NCBI GenBank assembly: GCA_024704765.1
Contig: JAKMXF010000019.1
Span: 1 to 64,000 of the forward strand
DNA: 64,000 bases
Origin: Oopsacas minuta
Lineage: Eukaryota > Porifera > Hexactinellida > Lyssacinosida > Leucopsacidae
Direction of reading: 5' to 3'
Both the position numbers and the translations under genes were made by a program. The notes beneath the pieces were generated by a model that saw nothing but the letters and a program-made list of their open reading frames with translations, was not told the DNA's origin and ran no database searches. The stretch's first letter is position 1. Every line of letters begins with the position of its first letter. This document shows positions 36,056 through 59,344 of this stretch, in pieces.

Positions 36056-37766
36056 CTTTATTTATATTTTTGTTTACTTATTATTCTTATTTATCCTTCA
36101 CTCAATGTTTATCAGAACAAGAGTTTATTTGTATTTTATAGATTGTATTGTTATGAAAACTATTTACTAACAACTATTAGATTTGTATGATAATAGACTA
36201 GGAGATGGAGCTGTTATAATGTGATATATCCTCTGTTGATGTTCCATTTCCAAACCAAATCAATTTCCAGTTTCAAATAGGTGTTAGAATATGCATGAAC
36301 CACTACATAACTTGTAATTACTAAGCAATGTTCTTGCCAGAGCGAGCGACTGTATGAGTTGGCTCACCTCCAAGATCTTTGTCTCCCAGAAAATCATTTT
36401 ACTAATGAGCTATATCTTGACATAGTTACTCTCATTATTCATAAATATATACAAACCTCAGTTTTGTTATTTTCTCTTAGTTCTAAGTTTAAAGGCATTG
36501 CTTATACAATTCTGGGGAATATGAGCAATATATTCCATGTTATTGCATTTAAGGATAGGTGTTAACAATTGGAACTTATTTACATCTATCTTAGAATAAA
36601 TACAAATATTCTTTGTGAGTAGCAATTCATTTCAATAGATAATGTTTGTCATTTCTTTATGAAAATAAACTACGAAAGGTGTTGGTATATCTTTGATGGG
36701 ATAAAAAACCAAAAAGCTTAAATACAAGTAAAGATATGTGATAATGCTAAGCCACATTAACCGTATCTTCTATGCATTGAAAGAGATCACAAGTTTAGAC
36801 TGATCATCATTCCATATACAGTGAAACCTCTGGAATCAGGGCATGCGGGATACTAGGAAAATTTCTGACGCCCCGATTCTGGATTTCAGTGTGGTATTGT
36901 GTCAAAATCACCATTTTCCGTATTTATGTAGTTCATATTACGTCATACTATTGTTTCGTATTGCTAGTCACACTGTAGCGTTAAAATATCTCATTCTGCT
37001 ACATAATTACCCTCAGAGGCGGATTGAGTTGATTTCTTGTTCACTTACGTAGCATTTATATTGTGTTTTATTCGATAGTTATTGCGAAAATAAAAATTTA
37101 TTGTGTTGATTTCAGTATTGATGCCCCGATTGCGTAGGGGATTTTAGTATTAGTTCTATGCAAGCTGAAAGAATTAGATTGTCAGGGTTTGCCCCGATTC
37201 CCCGATTTCAGAGGTTTCACTGTATTCTATATCATATAACTATTCCCTTGCCCGGTCTACAGACACCTTCATTGTAGCATTCAGCGAATATTAGTCACAA
37301 TAATTAATATACTTTGCTTGTCTAATAAAATGTATGTCTTACTTGCTTAAAGTGTTTTGGTATGTATTTAGTCGGTAAGATTAACAAATTAGTAATAATT
37401 CAATTAATTTGTTACTGAATTCAGTATTTATCAAACCTCTTACTCTTAAACTGTTACAATATATTCACTAATCTGGCTCATTCGTATTTTGGATCATTCC
37501 AGCTCCTACAGCCCAATCTTAAATATGGAATATCCAATTTCTTAACGACATAATTCGATTTGTCTGTTATACGAACATTCTATGGAATGTCTGACGATGT
37601 CCGTATACTCAGCATCCAGTGTATTAGTATTAGTATATCAGCTGTTAATTAGTAATTAGCAGAACAAGATTCTTGTGTGTAACTGATAGCTATAGTATGT
37701 ACATGTTCTATATATTAAGAATTAAGCTAATCATTCCTACTCAGTATTTGATTTGTATATTGTATA
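36056..37766. other. Spacer between TRAF-like copies 1 and 2
   Basis: Contains the shared 3' flank, a 404-bp MITE (36819-37222) and the shared promoter segment. No supported gene; a 68-codon frame at 36359 is not credible. Confidence 0.6.
36819..37222. mobile_element. 404-bp MITE with TA target duplication
   Basis: Terminal inverted repeats CAGTGAAACCTCTGGAATC and GATTTCAGAGGTTTCACTG, flanked by TA at 36817-36818 and 37223-37224. Internally the left part also pairs with the right (GCCCCGATTC near 36871 and 37191). It is found only between tandem TRAF copies 1 and 2. Confidence 0.8.
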
Positions 37767-39426
37767 ATGGCAGAGAAGTTAACAGACTCAGAAGGGAGAG
37801 AGGACTTGGTCTACATAAAGACAGAGGATGGTAGCTACAGAGGCTGGAGGGTTGATTTGTTGATTAACAGGTTATCAAGCAAAATGGAAGAGAAATTATT
37901 GTTATGTAGCAGTTGTAAAGGAATGTTAAGAGATGCTTGTCTCTATGAGGGAAATTTGAGGTGTGGTGTGTGCATTCCTGAGGGTATAGCATGGCAACCA
38001 GTGAAGATGAATCGTGAAATAGTCTCCGATAAAATGGTAGTTTATTTGTTGTTATTTACAAATGTTTGTTTGTGTTTACAGATGAATTATTTATTTGTAG
38101 ATTAGTTGTCCCCTAAAGAAGAGAGGGTGTGAATGGAGTGACACAGTGAGTACAGCAATACACCACCTGGAAGAATGTGAGTTCTTTCCTGTACTGTGTC
38201 CTCTGGGGTGTGTCTGTCTGGAAGGAGAGATGAAGGGGAAAGTTATGAAGCTGGAGAAGAGACGGATTCCAGAACATCAGAGAGACTCATGTCCCTTAAG
38301 AGAACTGGTGTGTGAATTCTGTCTGAATAAAGTGAAGGCCTGTGAGATGAATCCTCATTTGGAGGACTGTGAGCACTTTCCAGTTCCTTGTCCTAATAGG
38401 TGTGTGATAGAAGGAGAGGAAGGGACCAGACAAGTTAAGAGAAGAGATGTTCCTGCCCATCTATCTAATGATTGTCCTCTACAAAAAGAAGAGTGTCCTT
38501 ATTGGGTCTATGGGTGTAGAGAGGAAATAGAGAGGAAAGAGATGGATCTTCATGAAAGAGAATTCATGCACATTCACTACAGATTATCTATGACTGATAT
38601 GAAACAGAAACAAGATGAAACATCTGAACTATTGCAAGACAAACTTGATACAGCAACCGAGAGAATAGCATTCATAGAAAATGAAAATGAAAGTAAGAGC
38701 AAAGAGCTATTAACATTGAAACAGAATCAAATAGAAACGAATGATCAACTGGATAGAGCAACTAAGAAGATTGCTTTCCTACAAAATGAAAATGAAAGTA
38801 AGAGCAAAGAGCTATTGACATTGAAACAGAATCAAATTGAAACATCTGAAGATAATAGACTACTGGCAGAGAAACTGGAAAAAGCAAATACCAAAATCGA
38901 GAATTTAGAGAAACAGATTACTGAGAAGGATTCAGAACTGAAATCAATTAAAGAAGTACTCTATTCTCATACATCTCTACCTACAGGACAATTGGAATGG
39001 AAGATTAAAGGTGTAAAACAGAAGATACAAAATAAAGAGTCTACTTACAGTGATCCATTCTATGTAGGATTATACAAGTGTCAGGGCTGTATTATATGGA
39101 ATTGTTTGAATAAAGGTAAAGTAGGTGTTTACATTTATATTATGAAAGGAGGTTATGATGATAAACTACACTGGCCTATCAGATACAAATATACGTTAAT
39201 TATACTCAATCACATTAACAGTAATAATAATTATGAAATCACTAATCAAGTAACTAAGGAATATTTGGAGAAATATCCTGATTGCTTCAAGAGACCTACT
39301 CAGATGAGAAATATAAGTTTTGGAACTCATTCATTCATTTCAAACACTGAAATATTAGAAGCTAAATATTGTAAAGAAGACAGCATAACTCTTCTAATTA
39401 AAATAGAATTGTTACCAGCATTATAA
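37767..39426 (+). CDS. TRAF-like protein, tandem copy 2, 531 aa
   Basis: Exons 37767-38036 and 38101-39426; intact. The N-terminal 90 residues hold CSSC and CGVC pairs in a RING-like position but no canonical His. Exon 2 continues ISCPLKKRGCEW with four TRAF-type zinc fingers, then a coiled coil with a tandem duplication of about 35 residues (ENENESKSKELLTLKQNQIE appears twice), then a MATH domain (GQLEWKIKGVKQKI to LLIKIELLPAL). TRAF proteins trimerise through the coiled coil and bind receptor tails through MATH. Differs from copy 4 mainly in the MATH domain. Confidence 0.9.
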
Positions 39427-39769
39427 CTTTATTTGTATTTTTGTTTACTTATTATTCTTATTTATCTTCAATGTTTATCAGAACAAGAGTTTATTTGTAT
39501 TTTATAGATTGTATTGTTATGAATAATTATTTACTAACAACTTTTAGCTTTTGTATGATAATAGACTAGGAGATGGAGCTGTTATAATGTGATATATCCT
39601 CTGTTGATGTTCCCTTGCCAATCCAAATCAGTTTCCAGTTTCCAATAGGTGTTAGAATACGCATGAATCACTACATAACTTATACATCCAATTAACCAAT
39701 ACTTGGAATATATCAGTCAGAGCTGAGATTAGTTAACCGAATTATTTGGGTGTTTAAATCTTTCTAAAA

Positions 39770-40075
39770 TATCAGTTAACAGCTGTAATTATTCCTAAAT
39801 ATTATCAATTGTCAAGTAGAGATCCCAGGGTTTTTGAACCGTGACGAATGGCCCCTTCAAGTCCTGACTCAAATCCTTGTGATTATTATTTATAGGGAAG
39901 GCTAGAGACACTAGTAAACAATAGATTCCACAACAACAGTATTCCAGCAGTAAAACGATCGTTAAAGTGAATTAGATCAGGATGAGGTCGCTCGGGCATG
40001 CAAATGTTTTCTCTCCAGACTTATAGATTGTCTGAAGGCCGGAAGGAATAGATTTGAAAACAAGTAGAGCCAATA
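39770..40075 (+). pseudogene. Tc1/mariner transposase C-terminal fragment, degraded
   Basis: Parallel to the fragment at 42418-42747 (CCCAGGGTTTTTGAACC, GACGAATGGCC, CCTGACTCAAATCCTTGTGA) but with small deletions and an in-frame TAG where the other has TGG. Only the last third of a transposase remains. Confidence 0.75.
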
Positions 40076-40632
40076 TATTTTCGTATATGATAGTTAGACA
40101 TAATAGCATTTTCTTAACAAAATATGAGTCTAGAATTACATTGAAATTTTGTTGCAGAACTTTTGAGGCATCCTGTACTTTGCTTGTCTAGTAAAATGTA
40201 TGTCTTACTTGCTTATAATTGTTTGGTATGTATTTAGTCGGTAAGATTAACAAATTTGTAATAATTCAATTGATTTGTTACTGAATTCAGTATTCATCAC
40301 ACCTCTTACTCTTAAACTGTTACAATATATTCACTAATCTGGCTCATTCGTATTTTGGATCATTCCAGCTCCTACAGCCCAATCTTAAATATGGAATATC
40401 CAATTTCTTAACGACACAATTCGATGTGTCTGTTATACGAACATTCTATGTACTGTCTGACGATGTCCGTATACTCAGCATCCAGTGTATTAGTATTAGT
40501 ATATCAGCTGTTAATTAGTAATTAGCAGAACAAGATTCTTGTTTGTAACTGATAGCTATAGTATGTACATGTTATATATATTAAGAATTAAGCTAATCAT
40601 TCCTACTCAGTATTTGATTTGTATATTGTATA

Positions 40633-42163
40633 ATGGCAGAGAAGATAACAGACTCAGAAGGGAGAGAGGACTTGGTCTACATAAAGACAGAGGATGGTAG
40701 CTACAGAGGATGGAGGGTTGATTTGTTGATAGACCCCTTATCAAGCAAAATGGAAGAGAAATTCTTGTTATGTAGCAGTTGTAAAGGAATGTTGAGAGAT
40801 GCTTGTTTCTATGAAGAAGGATTGAGGTGTGGTGTGTGCATTCCTGAGGGTGTAGCATGGCAACCAGTGAAGATGAATCGTGAAATAGTCTCCGATAAAA
40901 TGGTAGTTTATTTGTTGTTATTTACAAGTGTTTGTTTGTGTTTACAGATGAATTATTTATTTGTAGATTAGTTGTCCCCTAAGGAAGAGAGGATGTGAAT
41001 GGAGTGACACAGTGAGTACAGCAATACACCACCTGGAAGAATGTGAGTTCTTTCCTGTACTGTGTCCTCTGGGGTGTGTCTGTCTGGAAGGAGAGATGAA
41101 GGGGAAAGTTATGAAGCTGGAGAAGAGACGGATTCCAGAACATCAGAGAGACTCATGTCCCTTAAGAGAACTGGTGTGTGAATTCTGTCTGAATAAAGTG
41201 AAGGCCTGTGAGATGAATCCTCATTTGGAAGTCTGTGAGCACTTTCCAGTTCCTTGTCCTAATAGATGTGTGATAGAAGGAGAGGAAGGGACCAGACAAG
41301 TTAAGAGAAGAGATGTTCCTGCCCATCTATCTAATGAATGTCCTCTACAAAAAGAAGAGTGTCCTTATTGGGTCTATGGGTGTAGAGAGGAAATAGAGAG
41401 GAAAGAGATGGATCTTCATGAAAGAGAATTCATGCATATTCACTACAGATTATCAATGACTGATATCAAACTGAAACAAATTGAATCATCCAAAGATCAT
41501 AAACTTCTCGAAGACAAACTTGATACAGCAACCGAGAGAATAGCATTCGTAGAAAATGAAAATTTAATTTTGACCAAAAAGCTATCAAAAGTTAAACACA
41601 TAGAAGAGAACCTGGATACAGCAAATACCAAAATCGTGAATTTAGAGAAACAAATTTCTGGGAAGGATTCAGAACTGAAATCAATGAAAGAAGTCCTCTA
41701 TTCTTATACACTTTTACCTACAGGACAATTGGAATGGAAGATTGAAGGTGTTAAACAGAAGATAGAAAACAAAGAGTATACTTACAGTGATCCATTCTAT
41801 GTAGGATTATACAAGTGTCAGGGGAATATTCAATGGAATTATGTTAATACAGGTAAAGTAGGTGTTTTCATTTATATTATGAAAGGAGGTTATGATGATA
41901 AACTACACTGGCCTATCAGATACAAATATACGTTTATTCTACTCAATCACATTAACAGTAATAATAATTATGAATACACTAATCAAGTAACTAAGGAAGA
42001 TTTGGAGAAATATCCTGAATGCTTCAAGAGACCTACTCAGATGGGCAATAGAAGTTTTGGAATTGCTTCATTCATTTCAAACACTGAAATATTAGAAGCT
42101 AAATATTGTAAAGAAGACAGCATAACTCTTCTAATTAAAATAGAATTGTTACCATTTTTCTGA
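40633..42163 (+). CDS. TRAF-like protein, tandem copy 3, 488 aa
   Basis: Exons 40633-40902 and 40967-42163; intact. Zinc-finger part nearly identical to copy 2. The coiled coil is shorter and of different sequence (NLILTKKLSKVKHIEENLDT), without the duplicated block. MATH domain complete, ending IELLPFF. Exon 1 differs at DPLSSKMEEKF and YEEGLRCGVC. Confidence 0.9.
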
Positions 42164-42417
42164 CTTTATTTGTATTTTATAGATTGTATTGTTATGAATA
42201 ATTATTTACTAACAACTTTTAGCTTTTGTATGATAATAGACTAGGAGATGGAGCTGTTATAATGTGATATATCCTCTGTTGATGTTTCATTGCCAAACGA
42301 AATCAGTTTCCAATAGGTGTTAGAATACGCATGAATCACTACATAACTTGTACATCCAATTAATCAATACTTGGAATATATCAGTCAGGACTGAGATTAA
42401 TTAACCGAATTATTTGG

Positions 42418-42747
42418 GTGTTTAACACCTTTCTAAAATATCAGTTAACAGCTGTGATTATTCCTAAATATGATCAATTGTCAAGTAAAGATCCCAGGGT
42501 TTTCAACCGTGACGAATGGCCCCCTTCAAGTCCTGACTCAAACCCTTGTGATTATTATTTGTGGGGAAGGCTAGAGACACTAGTAAACAATAGATTCCAC
42601 ATCAACAGTATTCCAGCAATAAAACGAGCGTTAAAGAAGGCTTGGTGTGAATTAGATCAGGATGAGGTCGCTAGGGCCTGCAAATGTTTTCTCTGCAGAC
42701 TTATAGATTGTCTGAAGGCCGGAGGGAATAGATATGAAAACAAGTAG
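42418..42747 (+). pseudogene. Tc1/mariner transposase C-terminal fragment
   Basis: An open frame of 109 codons with the transposase hallmark DEWPPSSPDSNPCDYYLWG (the third catalytic acid lies in SPDxNPxD) and a C-terminal helix RRLIDCLKAGGNRYENK-like end. The catalytic DD part is missing, so it is inactive. It sits at the same place in the duplication unit as the copy at 39770. Confidence 0.85.
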
Positions 42748-43182
42748 AGCCAAAATCTTTTCGTATATGATAGTTAGACATAATAGCATTTTCTTAACAA
42801 AATATTAGTCTAGAGTTACATAAGAATTTTGTTGCATTACTTTTGAGGCATCCTGTACTTTGCTTGTCTAGTAAAATGTATGTCTGAGTTGCTTATAATT
42901 GTTTTGGTATGTATTTAGTCGGTAAGATTCACAAGTTTGTAATAATTCAATTGATTTGTTACTGAATTCAGTATTTATCAAACCTCTTACTCTTAAACTG
43001 TTACAATATATTCACTAATCTGGCTCATTCGTATTTTGGATCATTCCAGCTCCTACAGCCCAATCTTAAATATGGAATATCCAATTTCTTAACGACACAA
43101 TTCGATTTGTCTGTTATACGAACATTCTATGGAATGTCTGATGATGTCCGTATACTCAGCATCCAGTGTATTAGTATTAGTG

Positions 43183-43432
43183 CACTCCCTGGCCAAAAGT
43201 ATTGGAACACCATACCACTAATGACACATGTGGCATATGGAACTTTGTGAAAATATATGCATTGAATAGTCTGTGGATATATCAGAAAAGGCGATTGTAA
43301 TGATAAAATGAATGATAGAATTAAGTTCACAAATGTTTGAAACTATCTTCAGCCTATACAACTAAAGCAAATGCATATTTGTGCCAAGTGTCAATTGTGG
43401 CCGAGTGTTCCAATACTTTTGGCCAGGGAGTG
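43183..43432 (+). mobile_element. 250-bp Tc1-like MITE, copy 2
   Basis: Same element as 25617-25866, opposite orientation. It interrupts the shared TRAF promoter segment between TTAGTATTAG and TATCAGCTG. The right target site is TA (43433-43434); the left reads TG (43181-43182), a single change. The other three promoters lack it, so it arrived after that duplication. Confidence 0.92.
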
Positions 43433-43565
43433 TATATCAGCTGTTACTTAGTAATTAGCAGAACAAGATTCTTGTTTGTAACTGATAGCTATAGTATGTA
43501 CATGTTCTATATATTAAGAATTAAGCTAATCATTCCTACTCAGTATTTGATTTGTATATTGTATA

Positions 43566-45225
43566 ATGGCAGAGAAGATAACAGACTCAGAAGGGAGAGA
43601 GGACTTGGTCTACATAAAGACAGAGGATGGTAGCTACAGGGGATGGAGGGTTGATTTGTTGATAGACAAGTTATCAAGCAAAATGGAAGAGAAATTCTTG
43701 TTATGTAGCAGTTGTAAAGGAATGTTAAGAGATGCTTGTCTCTATGAAGGAAATTTGAGGTGTGGTGTGTGCATTCCTGAGGGTGTAGCATGGCAACCAG
43801 TGAAGATGAATCGTGAAATAGTCTCCGATAAAATGGTAGTTTATTTGTTGTTATTTACAAGTGTTTGTTTGTGTTTACAGATGAATTATTTATTTGTAGA
43901 TTAGTTGTCCCCTAAGGAAGAGAGGGTGTGTATGGAGTGACACAGTGAGTAAAGCAATACACCACCTGGAAGAATGTGAGTTCTTTCCTGTACTGTGTCC
44001 TCTGGGGTGTGTCTGTCTGGAAGGAGAGATGAAGGGGAAAGTTATGAAGCTGGAGAAGAGACGGATTGCAGAACATCAGAGAGACTCATGTCCCTTAAGA
44101 GAACTGGTGTGTGACTTCTGTCTGAATAAAGTGAAGGCCTGTGAGATGAATCCTCATTTGGAGGACTGTGAGCACTTTCCAGTTCCTTGTCCTAATGAAT
44201 GTGTGATAGAAGGAGAGGAAGGTACCAGACAAGTTAAGAGAAGAGATGTTCCTGCCCATCTATCTAATGAATGTCCTCTACAAAAAGAAGAGTGTCCTTA
44301 TTGGGTCTATGGGTGTAGAGAGGAAATAGAGAGGAAAGAGATGGATCTTCATGAAAGAGAATTCATGCACATTCACTACAGATTATCTATGACTGATATG
44401 AAACAGAAACAAGATGAAACATCTGAACTATTGCAAGGCAAACTTGATACAGCAACCGAGAGAATAGCATTCATAGAAAATGAAAATGAAAGTAAGAGCA
44501 AAGAGCTATTAACATTGAAACAGAATCAAATTGAAACGAATGATCAACTGGATAGAGCAACTAAGAAGATTGCTTTCCTACAAAATGAAAATGAAAGTAA
44601 GAGCAAAGAGCTATTGACATTGAAACAGAATCAAATTGAAACATCTGAAGATAATAGACTACTGGCAGAGAAACTGGAAAAAGCAAATACCAAAATCGTG
44701 AATTTAGAGAAACAAATTTCTGGGAAGGATTCAGAACTGAAATCAATGAAAGAAGTCCTCTATTCTCATACATCTCTACCTACAGGACAATTGGAATGGA
44801 AGATTGAAGGTGTTAAACAGAAGATAGAGAACGAAGAGGATACTTACAGTGATCTATTCTATGTAGGATTATACAAGTGTCAAGGGTATATTCAATGGAA
44901 TTGTTTGGATACAGATGAAGTAGGTATTTTCATTTATATTATGAAAGGAGATTATGATGATAAACTACACTGGCCTATCAGATACAAATATACGTTAATT
45001 CTACTCAATCACATTAACAGTAATAATAATTATGAAATCACTGGTCATGTAACTAAGGAAGGTTTGGAGAAATATCCCGATATCTTCAAGAGACCTACTC
45101 AGCTGAGAAATAGAGGTTTTGGAATTCATTCATCCATTTCAAACACTAAAATATTAAAAGCTAAATATTGTAAAGAAGACAGCATAACTCTTCTAATTAA
45201 AATAGAATTGTTACCATTTTTCTGA
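43566..45225 (+). CDS. TRAF-like protein, tandem copy 4, 531 aa
   Basis: Exons 43566-43835 and 43900-45225; intact. Coiled coil carries the same internal duplication as copy 2, so these two share a more recent history than copies 1 or 3, or gene conversion. MATH domain has more replacements than its sisters (EDTYSDLFYVG, GHVTKEGLEKYPDIF, NTKILKAKYC). The upstream region is interrupted by a MITE about 130 bp before the ATG, which may alter its promoter. Confidence 0.9.
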
Positions 45226-46144
45226 TCTTATTTGTATTTTTGTTTACTTATTATTCTTATTTATCTTTCACTCAATGTTTATCAGAACAAGAGTTTATTT
45301 GTATTTTATAGATTGTATTGTTATGAATAACTATTTACTAACAACTTTTAGCTTTTGTATGATAATAGACTAGGAGATGGAGCTGTTATAATGTGACAGT
45401 CTCAGCTTACACATATTGGGTAAGCCCTCAAATCTGAAGTCGACACATTAGGAAGAGGTGGTCCGATTATCTAGCACACTCAGGGGGGGGTGCAAATGCC
45501 CCCTTGGCTTTGTCACCTCCTTCCCTCCTAGACCACCACTTGCTGCGAGATGCTTTATTAAAACCACAGATATAATAGACTCAAATATGTAATATGAAAG
45601 ATCAGTAATTTAATTATCCGTAGATAGCACAACAAGCTACATACAGGAGTATATATAGAAATCTTACAAAGTTAATATTAGCTAATGACTACAGAGTGTC
45701 TAATAACGTGTGTGTAAAAGCGCGTGTTACTATAAATGGATAAGATACAGGGATAAATGGGGCATTGCATCTTTATGACGTCACTGGTTTATTGCTTCTT
45801 GAATTCTATAAGAAAGAGAGTTTGGTTAACACAGGGGGCCTAGATAAACCTTTGAAGGGGTCCACGGATGAAAAGGTTGGAAACCGCTGTGTTAATGCAT
45901 AGCTATGCAGTCGAATAGTAGCCGGGGTGATTATTCATATTTTAGCACCCTTGGACTGGGAACATAATATATACATGAATATATTCACCAACTCCCCTAA
46001 TGTGCTTCTGTAAGGTGTTATATCCCAGTTTCCATGGTTACCTCGTTGGTATTTAGCTACTATTCGAGAGGCTTTATACGTATGATTAAACATATTTTGA
46101 CACATTTTTAGGTGTCAAAATACAGATTTATGATACTAACCTTG
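45226..46144. other. Spacer between TRAF array and MAGI, convergent 3' ends
   Basis: Shared TRAF 3' flank to about 45397, then unique DNA and the second copy of a dispersed repeat at 45920-46078. No gene seen. Confidence 0.5.
45920..46078. repeat. Dispersed repeat, copy 2
   Basis: Matches 24345-24535: CACCCTTGGACTGGGAACAT, CTCCCCTAATGTGCTT, CCCAGTTTCCATGGTTACCT. Shorter by an internal deletion of about 35 bp. Confidence 0.65.
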
Positions 46145-57425
<11,281 letters not shown>

Positions 57426-57737
57426 CGAAGCTTTGTGGAGAAGTTATCAAATATGAAACCAAAATATAATAGTTCAGAGAGGGGTACTCGGTAAATTGGT
57501 TAGCTAATACCCATATTTCGGGTCCCTGGGAGAACATTCCCCTCTTGACAGCCCGTAAACATTCACTAAAGGAGTGTATCACGTCCCGGATTAAAGTAAT
57601 CGACGAATATCACAATTCCCCTTCAATGGAGGCATTTTACTATCAGGATAAGACATCCTTGGAAGAATAACGTCGAAAATGTGTGTACAGAATCCCCGTG
57701 TTCTTATATCCTGCATCTCCTGTAGTTTATACATTAG

Positions 57738-57793
57738 ATGTCGGTTATAAGAACACTAAGTCCAGTTGCCGACGGTGTTCTTATAACCGACAT
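57738..57793. repeat. Perfect-stem hairpin of the GGTTATAAGAACA family
   Basis: ATGTCGGTTATAAGAACAC and its exact reverse complement are separated by 18 bases, followed by CCACTG as in the element at 50499. Likely a short foldback element. Confidence 0.7.
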
Positions 57794-58487
57794 CCACTGA
57801 ATTCTAACTATAAGCTCTTTAGCGTAAAATTGCTATTTTGTATAGAAAACCATTTGTAATTATGGAATGTAATAGGCTGGTTATAAACACCTCAAGGTTT
57901 AGAGAGAAAGGCATAGCACAATCTTTCTCATAATTGAGCGGGAAAGTGTCGCGAGGCCGGTATCTATCCATTAGGAAATATAATTAGATCTAGCATATTC
58001 GTGTTGAGTTCACAGCGGGACAATTACTCACAAACTTCCAGAAGAAGCATGACTATATGGGAAATGTTAGGCTTTTGTTCTCTTAAATAAATGAGGGAAA
58101 CAATTGTATAATTAGCATAGGAATGAAGGGAAACAGTTACAATATCTGAGATTCAATAGTCTAGTGCTTTATAAGGCTGTAAGAAGAAGCATACAATAAC
58201 AACATATAACGAGCTAGACTAGATATACCACAAGGAAACATGGCGACAATGAGAGTGTCTTTTGTTTATAAACCATGGATATCACAAGTTATTGAGATGT
58301 TGAATTTGAGGCTTTATGAGTAAATAAGATCCTCAACGAAGCTTAGAGGTTTTTATGCGGAGAATAAAATGAAAATTTGTAGTAGCGTAGTTGCATACAT
58401 GCAAAACTCTAGAGATCAGTAATTCACAACGCATAGGGAGTTATGCATTAAGTTATAATTCAACAAATAGCTTATACAAAGCTCAGC

Positions 58488-58640
58488 TAATACTGTAGTA
58501 CAGTTTTTGTGTATTAGCTTTTCTATCTTCTAGGAAAGGTCATTTTCGGAATAATGAAAAGTCACCTTTCCAAATGAGGGTATGGTGTTTTTGTATTGCA
58601 AAAAAACTGTACTATACTAGAGCTTAGCTAAGCTATAAGG
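58488..58640. repeat. Imperfect inverted repeat
   Basis: ACTGTAGTACAGTTTTTGTG near 58492 pairs with AAAAAAACTGTACTATACTAG near 58600. The arms enclose AAAGGTCATTTTCGG and GAAAAGTCACCTTTCC, which also pair. Confidence 0.55.
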
Positions 58641-59344
58641 AATCTCATAATTCAAAGCTCAAGGGGCAACGTAAGAAATGTATGTTTTGACTTTGAGTCA
58701 AGAAATTTGACTATAAGTACATGTACGTACTATTGGAGGGGGTTTTGGTATAAAGTGAGACCTGAGCCTGCGTTGTGCAATCTTTTACCTTATATGATAT
58801 CATTAGCTGAAGTCTCCTCCGGAGGACACGAATATACGCTGGAACAACATCCAAGGCAAATTCACACAAGAACTAAAATAGTGTGTTAAGACAAGTGACT
58901 GATATACGTTGGAAGTAGCTAACCATCAATTACTGCAAATATTGTGTCTCAATAACATTGGATTTTATTTATTCAAATGAGATTCCTTTCGTTTCGATTT
59001 GAACAAAGAAAACATGAATAATTGCTTACAATACTAATTCTACTGATAATGTATTTATGTCTACAAGTTATTATCTCATAATTACGATAAATAAACAAAT
59101 CATTAGCAGTTTAAATAAACAAATATATTTCTATATTTATGATTAATACAATCAATAAACACAGCAGAATCTGTTTAATGACAGATTAGACATTTCCCTG
59201 AGAGTTTAATTATTTTGTTATATTATTAATAATACAAATAACAGCTAAGTAATATTTACAGAATTCTTATAATCATAGCAATGCTATGAATGAGCAAATA
59301 AGTATACAAACACTAAATATCTTTTCAAGTTATATACTATACTT

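Larger units (their letters stand above)
34450..45390. repeat. Segmental tandem duplication carrying four TRAF-like genes
   Basis: Unit of about 2.9-3.1 kb. Each starts near GATGTCCGTATACTCAGCAT (34465, 37598, 40466, 43144), runs through a near-identical promoter and the two-exon gene, and ends with a shared 3' flank (CTAGGAGATGGAGCTGTTAT at 36198, 39567, 42240 and 45370). After the fourth copy homology stops near 45397. Intergenic parts differ by insertions. Confidence 0.9.
57426..59344. other. Intergenic between MAGI 5' end and E2 gene 3' end
   Basis: Holds a hairpin (57738-57793) and an imperfect inverted repeat (58488-58640). The MAGI promoter presumably lies just above 57425. A 60-codon plus frame at 58707 is not supported. 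Confidence 0.5.

Noticed and set aside
36359-36565. 68-codon plus frame between TRAF copies 1 and 2
   Set aside because: No homologous frame in the sister spacers and no domain.
42418-42747. Intact transposase gene
   Set aside because: Only the C-terminal third is present, so it is listed as a fragment.
58707-58889. 60-codon plus frame upstream of the MAGI gene
   Set aside because: Short, no conserved feature, no splice or promoter context.
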